Of a stretch of DNA of 64,000 nt, positions 52,795-64,000 are shown in pieces. Source of the stretch: Brachypterus glaber (taxonomy: Eukaryota; Arthropoda; Insecta; Coleoptera; Kateretidae); assembly GCA_958510825.1 (NCBI GenBank), contig OY294052.1, positions 3,617,816 to 3,681,815 on the forward strand. Reading direction: 5' to 3'. Position numbers and translations under genes: made by a program. Position 1 is the first letter of the stretch. Each line of letters begins with the position of its first letter. A model generated the notes under the pieces. It saw nothing but the letters and a program-made list of their open reading frames with translations, searched no databases and was not told the DNA's origin.

Positions 52795-53528
52795 AAAGGG
52801 TGATCCATAACTGGCATGCCAAAATTTAAGAGGTGATTCTAGATCCAAAAATATAAAAAAAGTTCCTATAAAGGTTGGTCCGGAAATGAGCCCTAAGGGA
52901 TCTAGGGCCCTTTAAAATTGTAATAAAAATAAGGTTTTTAATTAATAACTCGGGTACCGTTTAAGCTAGAGCGGCGAGCTTTTGCATGTATACTAGTATT
53001 AATAAGGGCAATAAGTTTATGTTAATTTATTTTTTTAATTTATCCGGAGGCGTGCCCAGACGGACAAAATATATGAGGCTTAAAACGTTTTTGCCCCAAA
53101 CTTTTCTATGTGTATGTTTTTTGGATTTGTTGTAAAAAATATAGATTTCTAGAGTAAAAATACATATAAAATATCATATAGTGTAACACTGTAGGAGCAA
53201 CCGTTATCAAAAAAAATGCAATTAAGAGGAAGTAACATTTTGTGCCACCAAAAACGTTACTTTTTAAAAGGCTATTACTCCTTTAATATTAAATTTAGGT
53301 GTTTTGGTGTATAATACTGTTTTGCTCAGTTTTAAATGAAGAATCACCCTGCAGCATTAAAATTTTATTGGTGCTTTTTTTTGTTCCCCATTCAATACGT
53401 CATCTTCGAAGGGCCGTAGCTCCCTTAGGGCTCATTTCCGGACCAACCTTTATAGAAACTTTTTTTCATATTTTTGGATGTAGAATCACCTCTTAAATTT
53501 CGGTAGGCGAGTTCTGGAACAGGCTGTA
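52795..53528. mobile_element. Foldback element of the ACAGGGT family, both ends present
   Basis: Left AAAGGGTGATCCATAACTGG and right, in reverse, ACAGCCTGTTCCAGAACTCG continue into matched inner arms (AAATTTAAGAGGTGATTCTA; GGTCCGGAAATGAGCCCTAA on one side and its inverse on the other). 734 bp. A SINE tail fragment (53533-53576) abuts its right end. Confidence 0.8.
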
Positions 53529-54305
53529 TAATCATTTAAGTAGAATAGTACGAGGTAAAAACATAAAGCATTGTATATAATCGTGAAAGGTTTTTAAAAT
53601 AATTGTTATATGAAATACATCCTTTAAGCTGGGCAGGGCAATTGCCTACGGCAGCAAATTTCAGGGGGCGGCAAATGTTTAGTTGTAAGCATCAAAGACT
53701 AAAGAAGGTTGCTCATGAGTGGTCAATAATGCATTTAAAAAACACGAGTTTTTGAAAATTTTATGTCCCCCGCCATGTCAGATGATTTTTTATTAAAAAA
53801 ATCGTGCCTGGTAAAAAATATTTTTTTTTTCAATTTTCAATTTTAATTTTTTTTTGCTGATATTTTGTTACAGTATTTTTCATGACAAGCGTTATTTTTG
53901 AAATAACCCGCCCTAGTAGTCCATACATTCTTTTTTACTTTTTGCCCTTTTCTGGTTCATAGGGCCCTGCATTCTACACAAGAGAATAGATAGGATTCAG
54001 TATGAATGGAATTTATCTAAAATCCGAAGGTCAATGAAGAATACACGATAAGAAATTTAATTTGCAAGTGAACAACTGATAGTTGCAGCTTCCTGGGTAG
54101 TACCAAGGTCACTAAAATAGCAGTAGAGGGTTTCCAATCCCGATATTCATGATCCATTAAGAAATCATGCATTTTTTTAGGTTTTCAGTGTCCGGAATTA
54201 AAAATTAGTTAATATAAATAATTTTAAGTACAAATTGTTCTGACTTTTTGTATTGAATAGTATGGAATATCAAAGAACGCGTTCTTCAGCAGTTATATAA
54301 ATAAT
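53529..54305. other. SINE tail fragment, then nothing recognised
   Basis: 53533-53576 matches the SINE 3' portion (TTAAGTAGAATAGTACGAGG). The rest is AT-rich and unclassified. Confidence 0.45.
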
Positions 54306-56622
54306 TTCGCTAATAAAATCCAGTCTCGTTTGGGATAAACACATTTAGCTAATAAAATTAGGTCTCATTTGGGAGAAAAATTAATTTTTTCGCTAAAAAA
54401 TGTTTTGGCAAAAAAAATATAAAATTAGGTCTCGTTTGGGAACTAATCATTGTTTTAGCCGAGCTTGATTTTAGCTAATAGAATTCGGTATTGTTTGGGA
54501 GAAAAATAATTTTACTAATAAAATTAGGACTTGTTTGGGAGAAATACAATGTTTTCGCTAATAAAATTAGTTCTCGTTTGGTAAAAAAATCAATGTCTAA
54601 GCTAATAAAATTAGGTCTTATTTGGGAGAGAATTCAATGTTTAATGTTTGGGAAAAAATAATTGTTTTAGCTAATAAAATTAGGTCTCATTTGGGGAAAA
54701 ATTAATTTTTTAGCTAAAAAATGTTTTGGCAAAAAAAATATAAAATTAGGTCTCGTTTGGGAACTAATCATTGTTTTAGCCGAGTTTGATTTTAGCTAAT
54801 AGAATTCGGTATTGTTTGGGAGAAAAATAATTTTACTAATAAAATTAGGACTTGTTTGGGAGAAATACAATGTTTTCGCTAATAAAATTAGTTCTCGTTT
54901 GGTAAAAAAATCAATGTCTAAGCTAATAAAATTAGGTCTTATTTGGGAGAGAATTCAATGTTTAATGTTTGGGAAAAAATAATTGTTTTAGCTAATAAAA
55001 TTAGGTCTCATTTGGGGAAAAATTAATTTTTTAGCTAAAAAATGTTTTGGCAAAAAAAATATAAAATTAGGTCTCGTTTGGGAACTAATCATTGTTTTAG
55101 CCGAGCTTGATTTTAGCTAATAGAATTCGGTATTGTTTGGGAGAAAAATAATTTTACTAATAAAATTAGGACTTGTTTGGGAGAAATACAATGTTTTCGC
55201 TAATAAAATTAGTTCTCGTTTGGTAAAAAAATCAATGTCTAAGCTAATAAAATTAGGTCTTATTTGGGAGAAAAATTAATTTTTTCGCTAAAAAATGTTT
55301 TGGCAAAAAAAATATAAAATTAGGTCTCGTTTGGGAACTAATCATTGTTTTAGCCGAGCTTGATTTTAGCTAATAGAATTCGGTATTGTTTGGGAGAAAA
55401 ATAATTTTACTAATAAAATTAGGACTTGTTTGGGAGAAATACAATGTTTTCGCTAATAAAATTAGTTCTCGTTTGGTAAAAAAATCAATGTCTAAGCTAA
55501 TAAAATTAGGTCTTATTTGGGAGAAAAATTAATTTTTTCGCTAAAAAATGTTTTGGCAAAAAAATATAAAATTAGGTCTCGTTTGGGAACTAATCATTGT
55601 TTTAGCCGAGCTTGATTTTAGCTAATAGAATTCGGTATTGTTTGGGAGAAAAATAATTTTACTAATAAAATTAGGACTTGTTTGGGAGAAATACAATGTT
55701 TTCGCTAATAAAATTAGTTCTCGTTTGGTAAAAAAATCAATGTCTAAGCTAATAAAATTAGGTCTTATTTGGGAGAGAATTCAATGTTTAATGTTTGGGA
55801 AAAAATAATTGTTTTAGCTAATAAAATTAGGTCCTGTGGAGACAAAAATTATTGTTTTAGCTAATAAGACTAGGCATCGTTTGCGAGAAAAATCAATATT
55901 TTTGCTAATAAAATTAGGTCTCGTTTGGGAACTAATCATTGTTTTAGCCGAGCTTGATTTTAGCTAATAGAATTCGGTATTGTTTGGGAGAAAAATAATT
56001 TTACTAATAAAATTAGGACTTGTTTGGGAGAAATACAATGTTTTCGCTAATAAAATTAGTTCTCGTTTGGTAAAAAAATCAATGTCTAAGCTAATAAAAT
56101 TAGGTCTTATTTGGGAGAGAATTCAATGTTTAATGTTTGGGAAAAAATAATTGTTTTAGCTAATAAAATTAGGTCCTGTGGAGACAAAAATTATTGTTTT
56201 AGCTAATAAGACTAGGCATCGTTTTCGAGAAAAATCAATATTTTTGCTAATAAAATTAGGTCTCGTTTGGGAACTAATCATTGTTTTAGCCGAGCTTGAT
56301 TTTAGCTAATAGAATTCGGTATTGTTTGGGAGAAAAATAATTTTACTAATAAAATTAGGACTTGTTTGGGAGAAATACAATGTTTTCGCTAATAAAATTA
56401 GTTCTCGTTTGGTAAAAAAATCAATGTCTAAGCTAATAAAATTAGGTCTTATTTGGGAGAGAATTCAATGTTTAATGTTTGGGAAAAAATAATTGTTTTA
56501 GCTAATAAAATTAGGTCCTGTGGAGACAAAAATTATTGTTTTTGCTAATAAGACTAGGCATCGTTTGCGAGAAAAATCAATATTTTTGCTAATAAAATTA
56601 GGTCTCGATTGGAAGAAAAATC
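54306..56622 (+). repeat. 2.3 kb tandem array of a ~42 bp unit with paired higher-order repeats
   Basis: The base unit is close to GCTAATAAAATTAGGTCTCG followed by TTTGGGAGAAAAATCAATG. Distinct variants are arranged in longer blocks. The variant GCCGAGCTTGATTTTAGC starts at 54458, 54779 (GCCGAGTTTG), 55100, 55353, 55605, 55947 and 56289, giving spacings 321, 321, 253, 252, 342 and 342. No coding frame runs through it. Confidence 0.93.
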
Positions 56623-57101
56623 AGTTTATGCGCCATGGCCGAAACCACATGATTTTTGCAGGAGTCCTGCAGAAGGACTCGCCGTTTTGCGAGTCTCGTC
56701 TCGCAAAGCATACTCATCCAACAAAGACGTTCTTTCTGGCCTTGGCATAAAATGACTAATTATGATTTTTATGCAGTTTATTGTGTAATGAATCATGAAA
56801 GTAGAAAACGAATTTTATTACCAATTTATTAATAATTTTTAATTTATTCTTGCATTTTGTCCATTGTGTGTTCACATGCATGTTAGGTACTAACACTTTA
56901 ATATTGTTTAAACATAAATGAGATCAAGTTGAATAAAGTTTTACTTGACGGTTTATAACTTTCTCTATCTTATGAGAATTTCCAGCAAATTTAATTTGTT
57001 TTCATCAGATTCCATTTTTTAATAGTACTTAATAATTTAAATATTTAATTCCCAGTTCTTACATTAAGTACGATATCGTTTAAAAATAAGATACCAATTG
57101 C
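56623..57101. other. Array edge with strong hairpins, then non-coding
   Basis: 56658-56670 is GCAGGAGTCCTGC. 56685-56708 is the stem TTTGCGAG/CTCGCAAA with a 6-8 nt loop, in a GC-richer patch between GCGCCATGGCC and GGCCTTGGCAT. The remainder is AT-rich. Confidence 0.5.
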
Positions 57102-57995
57102 AATGGAGATTTCTCCCGTTAGATTAGACAGGGACAAAAGTTCTACCCAAAAAGGATAGAAGACATATATACACTCCCACTTCCACCCCACCAAACAAAT
57201 TCTGTATTTGTTCTTTGTTGAACAAATACAATATTTACTTGGCCGGGCGAAAAGTGTAACTATATTATTTTTATTAAAGGAATTACTGGCGCCATCTAAA
57301 TTTTAGTAGAATTATCTTATTCTACAGATTTACATTAGCTATGTTCTTTCGTGCCGCTCAGTGCTACACTTTCCGGCCAACCAAATAAATACTTTATTTG
57401 TTGTATGAAAAACAAATACAGTATTTATTTGGTTGGCTGGAAAGTGTAGCACAAATGAGATAGAGATAGGGTAGACGTCTTTTGTTTCATAATTCTAGTT
57501 GTAGAGAGCTCCATTAAAGAAATTACTGGCGCCATCTAAATTTTAGTAGAATTATCTTATTCTACAGATTCACATTAGCTATGTTCGTTCGTGCCGCTCA
57601 GTGCTACACTTTCCGGCCAACCAAATAAATACTTTATTTGTTGTATGAAAAACAAATACAGTATTTATTTGGTTGGCTGGAAAGTGTAGCACAAATGAGA
57701 TAGAGATAGGGTAGACGTCTTTTGTTTCATAATTCTAGTTGTAGAGAGCTCCATTAAAGAAATTACTGGCGCCATCTAAATTTTAGTAGAATTATCTTAT
57801 TCTACAGATTCACATTAGCTATGTTCTTTCGTGCCGCTAAGTGCTACACTTTCCGGCCAACCAAATAAATACTTTATTTGTTGTATGAAAAACAAATACA
57901 GTATTTATTTGGTTGGCTGGAAAGTGTAGCACAAATGAGATAGAGATAGGGTAGACGTCTTTTGTTTCATAATTCTAGTTGTAGAGAGCTCCATT
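57102..57995 (+). mobile_element. AATGG-ended element with internal 240 bp triplication
   Basis: Starts AATGGAGATTTCTCCCG and ends AGAGAGCTCCATT. Relative to the 413 bp copy at 59558-59970, the right segment is present three times in tandem with an exact 240 bp step. No coding frame. Confidence 0.85.
57275..57990 (+). repeat. Three tandem 240 bp units, each with a ~92 bp hairpin
   Basis: The hairpins start at 57361, 57601 and 57841. The arms are GTGCTACACTTTCCGGCC and GGCTGGAAAGTGTAGCAC, enclosing CAAATAAATACT/AGTATTTATTTG, so nearly the whole 92 nt can pair. The three units differ at only a few bases. Confidence 0.92.
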
Positions 57996-58250
57996 GCAGA
58001 TATAAACTGATCGAAAAAAGTAAAGTTAAATATTTTTAGTTTTTCTGATGCAATTTTGACAAAAACTGTTGCTTCTTTTTGTTCTTATAAATCTCTTTAT
58101 TGGGAATTCTAACAACGTAAACAGTGAAAGTATACTGTTATTATTTACCTGAAATGCCGATATTCCATTGAACAGAATACCTATAGTGTGCGTAGCGGTC
58201 TAGAACTAAAACAAACCGTGAAGATATGTAATGCTACGCATTCAATTATA

Positions 58251-58967
58251 CAGTGCGGTCCAAAAGTCACCCCCCCCTCTTCACTTTTGAACGAGTTGAG
58301 ATATCGATTTCAAATTTAGAACTCTTAAATAAGACAACTTAAACTATCTTTAAGCATATATTTGATACTTTTATCACTTAAAATGTGAGCAGGGGGCATG
58401 GGGGGAAATTTTTTTAAATGGAAGGGGGGGTCGTGTGATACGTCATTTTAAAGCTTATAAAATTCTCTATTTAAACTAACATTCTTACATTTTTTAAAAA
58501 TGTTTTTTAAGATTTTGATTTTTCAATTTTTTGTGCTAAAACATTCGATTTTTTAAGTTTATTTTTATAAATTTTTATTTATGTCAACTAAAATAGTTTA
58601 AAAGTATAATTAACGTTTTTTTATGATGAAATTAGGCATTTTTAAAAAATTATTTGTTTTTTTTTTAGAGTAATTTTGACATTACCCATTTTCAACCCCA
58701 TTTTAAACCCAATTTGTTTTTTTAATTTAAAAATATGGAGTTAAATGAAGAATTTTATAAGCTTTAAAATTATGTATCACACGACCCCCCTTTCCATTTA
58801 AAAAAATGTGCCCCATGCCCTCCTGCCCACATTTTAAGAGCTGAAAGTATTAAATATATGCTAAAAGATAGTTTAAGTTGTCTTATTTAAAAGTTCCAAA
58901 TTTGAAGTCGATATCTCAACTGGTTCAAAAGTTAAGTAGGGGGGGGGGTGACTTTTGGACCGCTCTG
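58251..58967. mobile_element. CAGTGCGGTCC element with TA duplication; empty site visible at ~4985
   Basis: Ends CAGTGCGGTCCAAAAGTCAC and, in reverse, CAGAGCGGTCCAAAAGTCAC, flanked by TA (58249-58250, 58968-58969). The flanks join into the sequence found unbroken near 4960-5000. The arms are complementary for most of the 717 bp, including C-rich runs. CAGTG-type ends and a TA target fit Tc1/mariner-mobilised MITEs. The deleted or diverged relatives at 36735, 42215 and 62350 belong here. Confidence 0.9.
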
Positions 58968-59119
58968 TATATTATTCACAATAAATGGTATATTGCTTTT
59001 CCCAAAATGAATTACTAAAAAAAATAATAAAAGTTTTCCAAAAAAACTTAAAAAAAAAATTTTTTCGGCTACGCCTCGGTCATTCAAAAGCACCTCGTAT
59101 CTAAAAGTAAACTTTCGCA

Positions 59120-59557
59120 ACTGGTAATGTAAATAGCTATAATTTGTCTGGGATAAAAAAAATGGTGCACTAACTGGACTAAAAACTTTGGTCCGGCTAT
59201 TTTGTGGGACGCCCTATATATTTTGGTACAGTATGTATTCTGATGTCATTGCTCATTGAATTCTAATATTTCTAACCTTTATATTCTAGAAGTTATAAAT
59301 AGACATACATACACTCGAATACACTTAATAGTATAACAAAACATTATAGGTAAACATGTTTAAAACATATTTAAATTAAAAATAACAAGATCATTAATTT
59401 TAGTGGACACATAAATAGTGGCGAACTAAGCCCTTGTGGGGCCCAGCAGTTTTACTAGCTGCGAGGGCATCTAACTTTTAAAAAAGTTTCAAAATGATAA
59501 AAGATATTTCAAATTGGTGTGTCCAAAAAAGGTACAATAACAGTATTGAAATAGTCC
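59120..59557. other. Non-coding, nothing recognised
   Basis: AT-rich; no exon or repeat family supported. Confidence 0.35.
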
Positions 59558-59970
59558 AATGGCGATTTCTCCCGTTAGATTAGACAGGGACAAAAGTTCT
59601 ATCCAAAAAGGATAGAAGACATACATACACTCCCACTTCCACCCAACCAAACAAATTCTGTATTTGTTCTTTGTTGAACAAATACAATATTTACTTGGCC
59701 GGGCGAAAAGTGTAACTATATTAATTTATTAAAGAAATTACTGGCGCCATGTAAATTTTAGTAGAATTATCTTATTCTACAGATTCACATTAGCTATGTT
59801 CGTTCGTGACGCTCAGTGCTACACTTTCCGGCAAACCAAATAAATACTGTATTTGTTGTATGAAAAACAAATACAGTATTTATTTGGTTGGCTGGAAAGT
59901 GTAGCACAAATGAGATAGAGATAGGGTAGGCGTCTTTTGTTTCATAATTCTAGTTGTAGAGAGCTCCATT
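59558..59970 (+). mobile_element. AATGG-ended element, single-unit copy
   Basis: 413 bp from AATGGCGATTTCTCCCG to AGAGAGCTCCATT, with one copy of the hairpin that is triplicated at 57275-57990. Closest in structure to the copy at 14975-15388. Confidence 0.85.
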
Positions 59971-60979
59971 AGAGCAATATGTTAGTACCTAACGTGTACC
60001 TAAGGTAATTATATTTATTTTGTGATTTAAATGAATACCAAAAGTCTGGCCTCTAATAATAAATGAACATTTTGATCTGCTAGTAAAACGACAGTCCATC
60101 TAAATAGTTTTTTTTCTTTTCGAGGCTATTTTATGCTCTAATTAATTTAACTATAGGTTATGCCAAATTATAGCAAATAAAAATGATAGTTATGCGCTAT
60201 TAAAAATTATATACCATTATTATTTTTATTTCTTTTGAGGTATTATCGAGGGTATAGCGATTATCAAGTTAAAATAGAAAATTAAAAAAATATTGCATTC
60301 CTTAAAATAAAACTGCCATTAAAATTTCTTTGTGTGAACGTATTTTTAGCACAGTGAAACATTGTGCGTTAAATAAACAAACATGATTTATCATTTTGTT
60401 ATTATTAATAGAAATTAATATTTTATAGAGGCTTAGAATATATTTTAAATAACTTATTAAAAAGATATTCTAAGCTTGTATAAAATATTTATTTCTTTAA
60501 AAGAAAATTATACCACCTCAGATAAGTGGGCCCACTTTATACACCAGTGCCCTCAGTGAAGCTTTAGTACCTCCTTGTGACACCTGTTTGTCTGTCTTAT
60601 ACATTTATCATCACCACATAAATTATAGTTTTACAAAAATTGTATTTAGTGACTGCTTTATCAAAACGGATGTTTTTACCTTTGGGGGGCTCATCCATAA
60701 AAAAATTAGATGAGCCATATACAATCCTTATGACATTCTAACTCCGAAACTAGACGATTTTAATAACGGGTAATTAAACATTTTGTTTACTTATTCCATG
60801 TTAAATTTTTCTCGATGATAACGCCCAAATATTTAATTTAAAGGTAGTAATTATTATTTTGAATATAATTAATATCAGGAAGTATACTTAGAAAAGAATA
60901 TTCTATGCTTTGTTGATACTAATAGCAACATGTTGTTAGACCTGTCTGAAATATTAAATATTATAAATAAACTGTTATA
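59971..60979. other. Non-coding; a dispersed-repeat tail at ~60750
   Basis: 60752-60775 repeats GACGATTTTAATAACGGGT, a tail also present near 24368, 32925 and 44103. Nothing else is recognised. Confidence 0.4.
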
Positions 60980-61972
60980 CACGGTGGTCTTAGAAGAAAT
61001 TTAAGACCGATAAAAATTACAATCCAAATTATGTTATGTTAGATAGTACAGGGTCTGAGAATTACAAATCCGCATTACATAAAATCAGGTTCATCAGTCC
61101 AATTGTCACCTGAAAATAATGTAAGGAATGCAAACACGCCTATGGAACATGCACAATCTTTTGAATACCAACAGCCATAGGCCATAGGCTTTTCGTGAAA
61201 AAAATTGTCACAAAAATCGTAACCATAGGCCGTTTAATATACTGCTTAAAACATATTTATGCTATCACGGTTTTGCTTTACTTGTAAAGAAGAACGTTTT
61301 ATTTTTTTATCGGATTCTTATGTAAAAGCTTTTTACATAAGGAATGGAAAAGAAAAAAATACGAAAATTTGACTCAATAACCGGGTTTCTTTGTGCAGGG
61401 TCACATATAGAGAATTCTGCTTGCACTGTCCAGAAAAATAGTTGTGACATGTTTTACTTCTTTTCTAAAGTTTATTTTTTTAAGGTGTAGTTATTTTAAA
61501 CCTTCCCGCTTGTAAACAATCTCGAAATTACCATAGCAACGTAAGATGCGCATGCGTCGTAAGCGAAATGACTAGGCCCAATTTACACAACTGTAAAACG
61601 TTGACGTGCCATTAAAGACAACAAAACAATGGTTTATCCCTCTAAATTATTGGAATAAAAGCGATTTTATAAGCAAATTTTGTATCTACAAAAATACAAA
61701 AGTGTTTTTAGCAACAGCTTTTTCAATTCTCTTTTTTTACCTCAAAACATCATAAAAACAAAGTAAGTAAACAAAAATTATAAATTTTGGTTATGTTGAC
61801 ATTCAAAACAAGCCACATCCTTCAGTGTATATCGGACTTTGTGGAGTATTTAGCGGCAAATTTAAAATAACTATAACATAAAAAAATAAACTTTAGTTTA
61901 GGCAACTGTTTTTTTCCGTGCTGAGCATTGTTGGGATTGTACTTTTCATCAGCATCATTCAAGTCCACCGTG
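60980..61972. mobile_element. CACGGTGG-ended element (~1 kb)
   Basis: CACGGTGGTCTTAGAAG at the left and, in reverse, CACGGTGGACTTGAATG at the right, each next to TATA (60976-60979, 61973-61976). No transposase frame. The shared end is short (~14 bp), so confidence is moderate. Confidence 0.6.
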
Positions 61973-62349
61973 TATACATGGTGAAATTATTTTAGCGTAT
62001 ATTTATAACTTAAAAAAATAGTAAACGAAAGTAAACAAAAATTAAAAGTTAAAAATTATATTTGGTACTTAGTGTTCGTAGGATATAATTAATTTATGAA
62101 ATGGGGCCAACTTGCCAAGTTGAACTTGGTATGTATTCTGTACCTTACCGATGGTCAATTGGGGTCGGCAAATTAAATGAGAGTCAGTTTCGAACAAACG
62201 AAACACGTTCAATTTCTATTCTTAGATTCAAGCACACACTTTGTTCTATAATATTGATACATTCGCAAAATATTTCGCATACGCGGTTGCTATGGTACAA
62301 ACAATCACATTTTAGCTATCACAGAAAAGCGTATGCGAATTATTTTATG

Positions 62350-62482
62350 CGAACTTTTGAACGAGTTGAGATATTGACACAAATTTGGAACACGTAAATA
62401 AGACAAATTATACTATTATTTGACATTTTTATTTTTTAAAATGTGGGCAGGGGGCATAGGGGGAATCTTTTTAAATGGAAGT
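62350..62482 (+). mobile_element. Fragment of the CAGTGCGGTCC element
   Basis: TTTTGAACGAGTTGAGATAT, TAAATAAGACAA and AAAATGTGGGCAGGGGGCAT follow the order in 58280-58420. It underlies the end of a 98-codon open frame that is not a gene. Confidence 0.7.
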
Positions 62483-63755
62483 TATAATAATCTTCTTCTA
62501 AAGTGATATACCTACTGTAAATAAAAAAAAATAATTCATTCACTTGTAACAGGCCTTTAAAAGGTGCCACGGGCGAAGAACGAGTAGAACGACTAGTTCT
62601 AAAATAAATTTGAAAATAAATTATAATTACTTACAAAACATCACTACTACAAGTCGTTGGTAACTTTAACAATATTAATAAATGTCTTTTACAAAAACAA
62701 AACTTCTTTATATTATAATTAACTAATTAATTATTAACTTTTAGTACTTTTAAAAATTAGTGAATTTTTATAACTGAATTACAAGATCACTAGTTCGTGC
62801 ATTTATAAGCAAGTGCGTACACTATTTTTTAATGCATTTATTTACACATTTTACTACTGAAATTTTATACGCCCCCGATGATTGATTAATTATACTACCC
62901 AACAAAGTATTTAACTCTTCACGATGATTTGTGTAGTGTCAGGGTTTCCTTGAATGGCATTTTGTCATGGATTTGCTTTAAAAAAATGTTTTTAATAAAC
63001 AAAGGACTTTTTTCATTTACCGGGTGCTTGCGAAATTTTATAAGAACTATTTTTATCATAAATTAAGTACAAAGTAAGGACTAAGAGACGCAATCGTTCA
63101 AAGTAAATCAATTGAGTACGAACTTATGTGAACTACATGCTCCAGAGGAAGGGGGGGGTTATAAGCGACTTAGTTGTGTGAATGAAAAGTATCTCTAAAT
63201 TCCAATTCCAATAATGTCATTTTCCATGAGATAGTTTGCCAGCTCAATCTAATATAATTTTCGGCCTACGCAAAACCGTCTCACTCTGTAGTGATGTTTG
63301 CGCAGACGACAACTAAAAAAATTATCTTTAAAATTTATAAAAAGACTTTACATGTTCAACAGTTCCACGTTAAAATTTAACATCACAAAATAAACAAAAC
63401 AAAATAAAATAAATCAAGTCCTGTACATATCTACGATAGCAGGCTGATGCAGGAGTAAATCCGCATAAGCGGCCACATCCGTCCCTTACAAAGAACAGTC
63501 GCAGCCTGTAGCTCTAAATTCGAGATACGAAAGTTTGTAACAATACATTATTTATTTTGGTCAACAACTTTATAACGAGTCAAAAAGGCAACAGTAAATT
63601 TTGTTGGGCATTGTAAAAACTGTTTTTGCAGACGCCCCCCTGATTGATGAATTGGTTCAGAGAAGACTGATAAAAGCGGATTTTTGATGACGCCAATGGA
63701 GATAATCACAACAAGTCGTGAATGCTACGCATTCCATAGTATACTCTTCGATGAA
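62483..63755. other. Non-coding, nothing recognised
   Basis: AT-rich; a run of nine G at 63151-63159. No supported exon, including for the missing drongo zinc-finger exon on the minus strand. Confidence 0.35.
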
Positions 63756-63880
63756 GTCATTATACACGGTGTTTGCAGTCTTATGCTACATATTAAAGGA
63801 GATAATTCTACATCAAAAAACATGAAAAACCACTATAGGAACATAGGTCCGGAAACAACCGGAAACGAACCTTAAGGGAG
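63756..63880 (+). mobile_element. Fragment related to the ACAGGGT foldback family
   Basis: ACACGGTGTTTGCAGTC, then ATTAAAGGAGATAATTCTAC, ATAGGAACATAGGTCCGGAA and ACCTTAAGGGAG keep the order of motifs in the left arm of 52795-53528, diverged. Confidence 0.5.
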
Positions 63881-64000
63881 TTCTTCTTCTTCTTTAAAAT
63901 GTCCCTTTGGACACTAAATTAAAGTGAACCAAAAGGACTTAATTGTCTTGAACTCTCGTTCTTTTTGACCAGATACAAGTATTAGAGACTTGAAGCGAGT

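Noticed and set aside
52544..52822. 92-codon minus-strand frame
   Set aside because: Runs out of a repeat terminus; no homology or splice evidence.
54306..56622. CRISPR-like array
   Set aside because: Units are contiguous variants without unique spacers, in a eukaryotic intronic or intergenic setting.
56684..56760. Helitron 3' end
   Set aside because: A stable hairpin is present, but no CTRR terminus follows and no matching 5' TC end was found.
62101..62397. 98-codon plus-strand frame
   Set aside because: The end overlaps a fragment of the CAGTGCGGTCC element and the rest has no recognisable motif.

Overview
The window looks like a compact-exon, repeat-dense, AT-rich insect genome. Two conserved genes give the clearest placement. 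One is a complete COG4 gene (Golgi tethering-complex subunit, + strand, 20801-24304, six exons, 752 residues). The other is the 3' part of a drongo/AGFG-type Arf-GAP gene (- strand, four exons between 46837 and 31709), whose N-terminal zinc-finger exon was not found. A third gene is represented only by two phase-compatible exons on the + strand (6986-7131 and 9176-9377) that I do not recognise. The repeat complement would suit a beetle or similar insect, but I cannot fix the order from sequence alone. There is no sign of bacterial, plasmid or phage DNA. A 200-base assembly gap lies at 9626-9825.

Layout: 1-4788 is a compound Penelope-like retroelement (PLE) with a complete reverse transcriptase/GIY-YIG ORF, a head-to-tail 5'-truncated second unit and an inverted junction fragment. 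Hammerhead-ribozyme-like motifs sit across the ORF start. 5125-6330 holds two opposed arrays of a ~149 bp repeat. 6986-9377 is the unknown gene, with a 1.16 kb terminal-inverted-repeat element in its intron. 9.4-20.7 kb is non-coding and filled with non-autonomous DNA transposons, including a Harbinger transposase fragment cut by another element. 20.8-24.3 kb is COG4. 24.4-28.2 kb contains a hAT-like MITE with an 8-bp target duplication, a 5'-truncated non-LTR retrotransposon (perfect 13-bp duplication) nested inside an older foldback element, and a TTAA-flanked foldback element. 31.7-46.8 kb is drongo, with a ~12 kb intron carrying a tRNA-derived SINE and several MITE families. 46.8-64 kb is most simply read as drongo upstream intron or intergenic DNA. 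It holds more MITEs, a 2.3 kb array of a ~42 bp repeat with paired higher-order periods (321/321/253/252/342/342), a three-copy 240 bp hairpin tandem, and a TA-flanked element whose pre-insertion sequence can be seen elsewhere in the window.

The cellular genes do not form a pathway unit, although COG4 (Golgi tethering) and drongo (Arf-GAP/EH-binding adaptor) both act in membrane traffic. No CRISPR, operon or defence-like cluster is present. The most unusual material is the ribozyme-bearing tandem/inverted PLE, the paired higher-order satellite, and the nested insertions whose order can be read directly.
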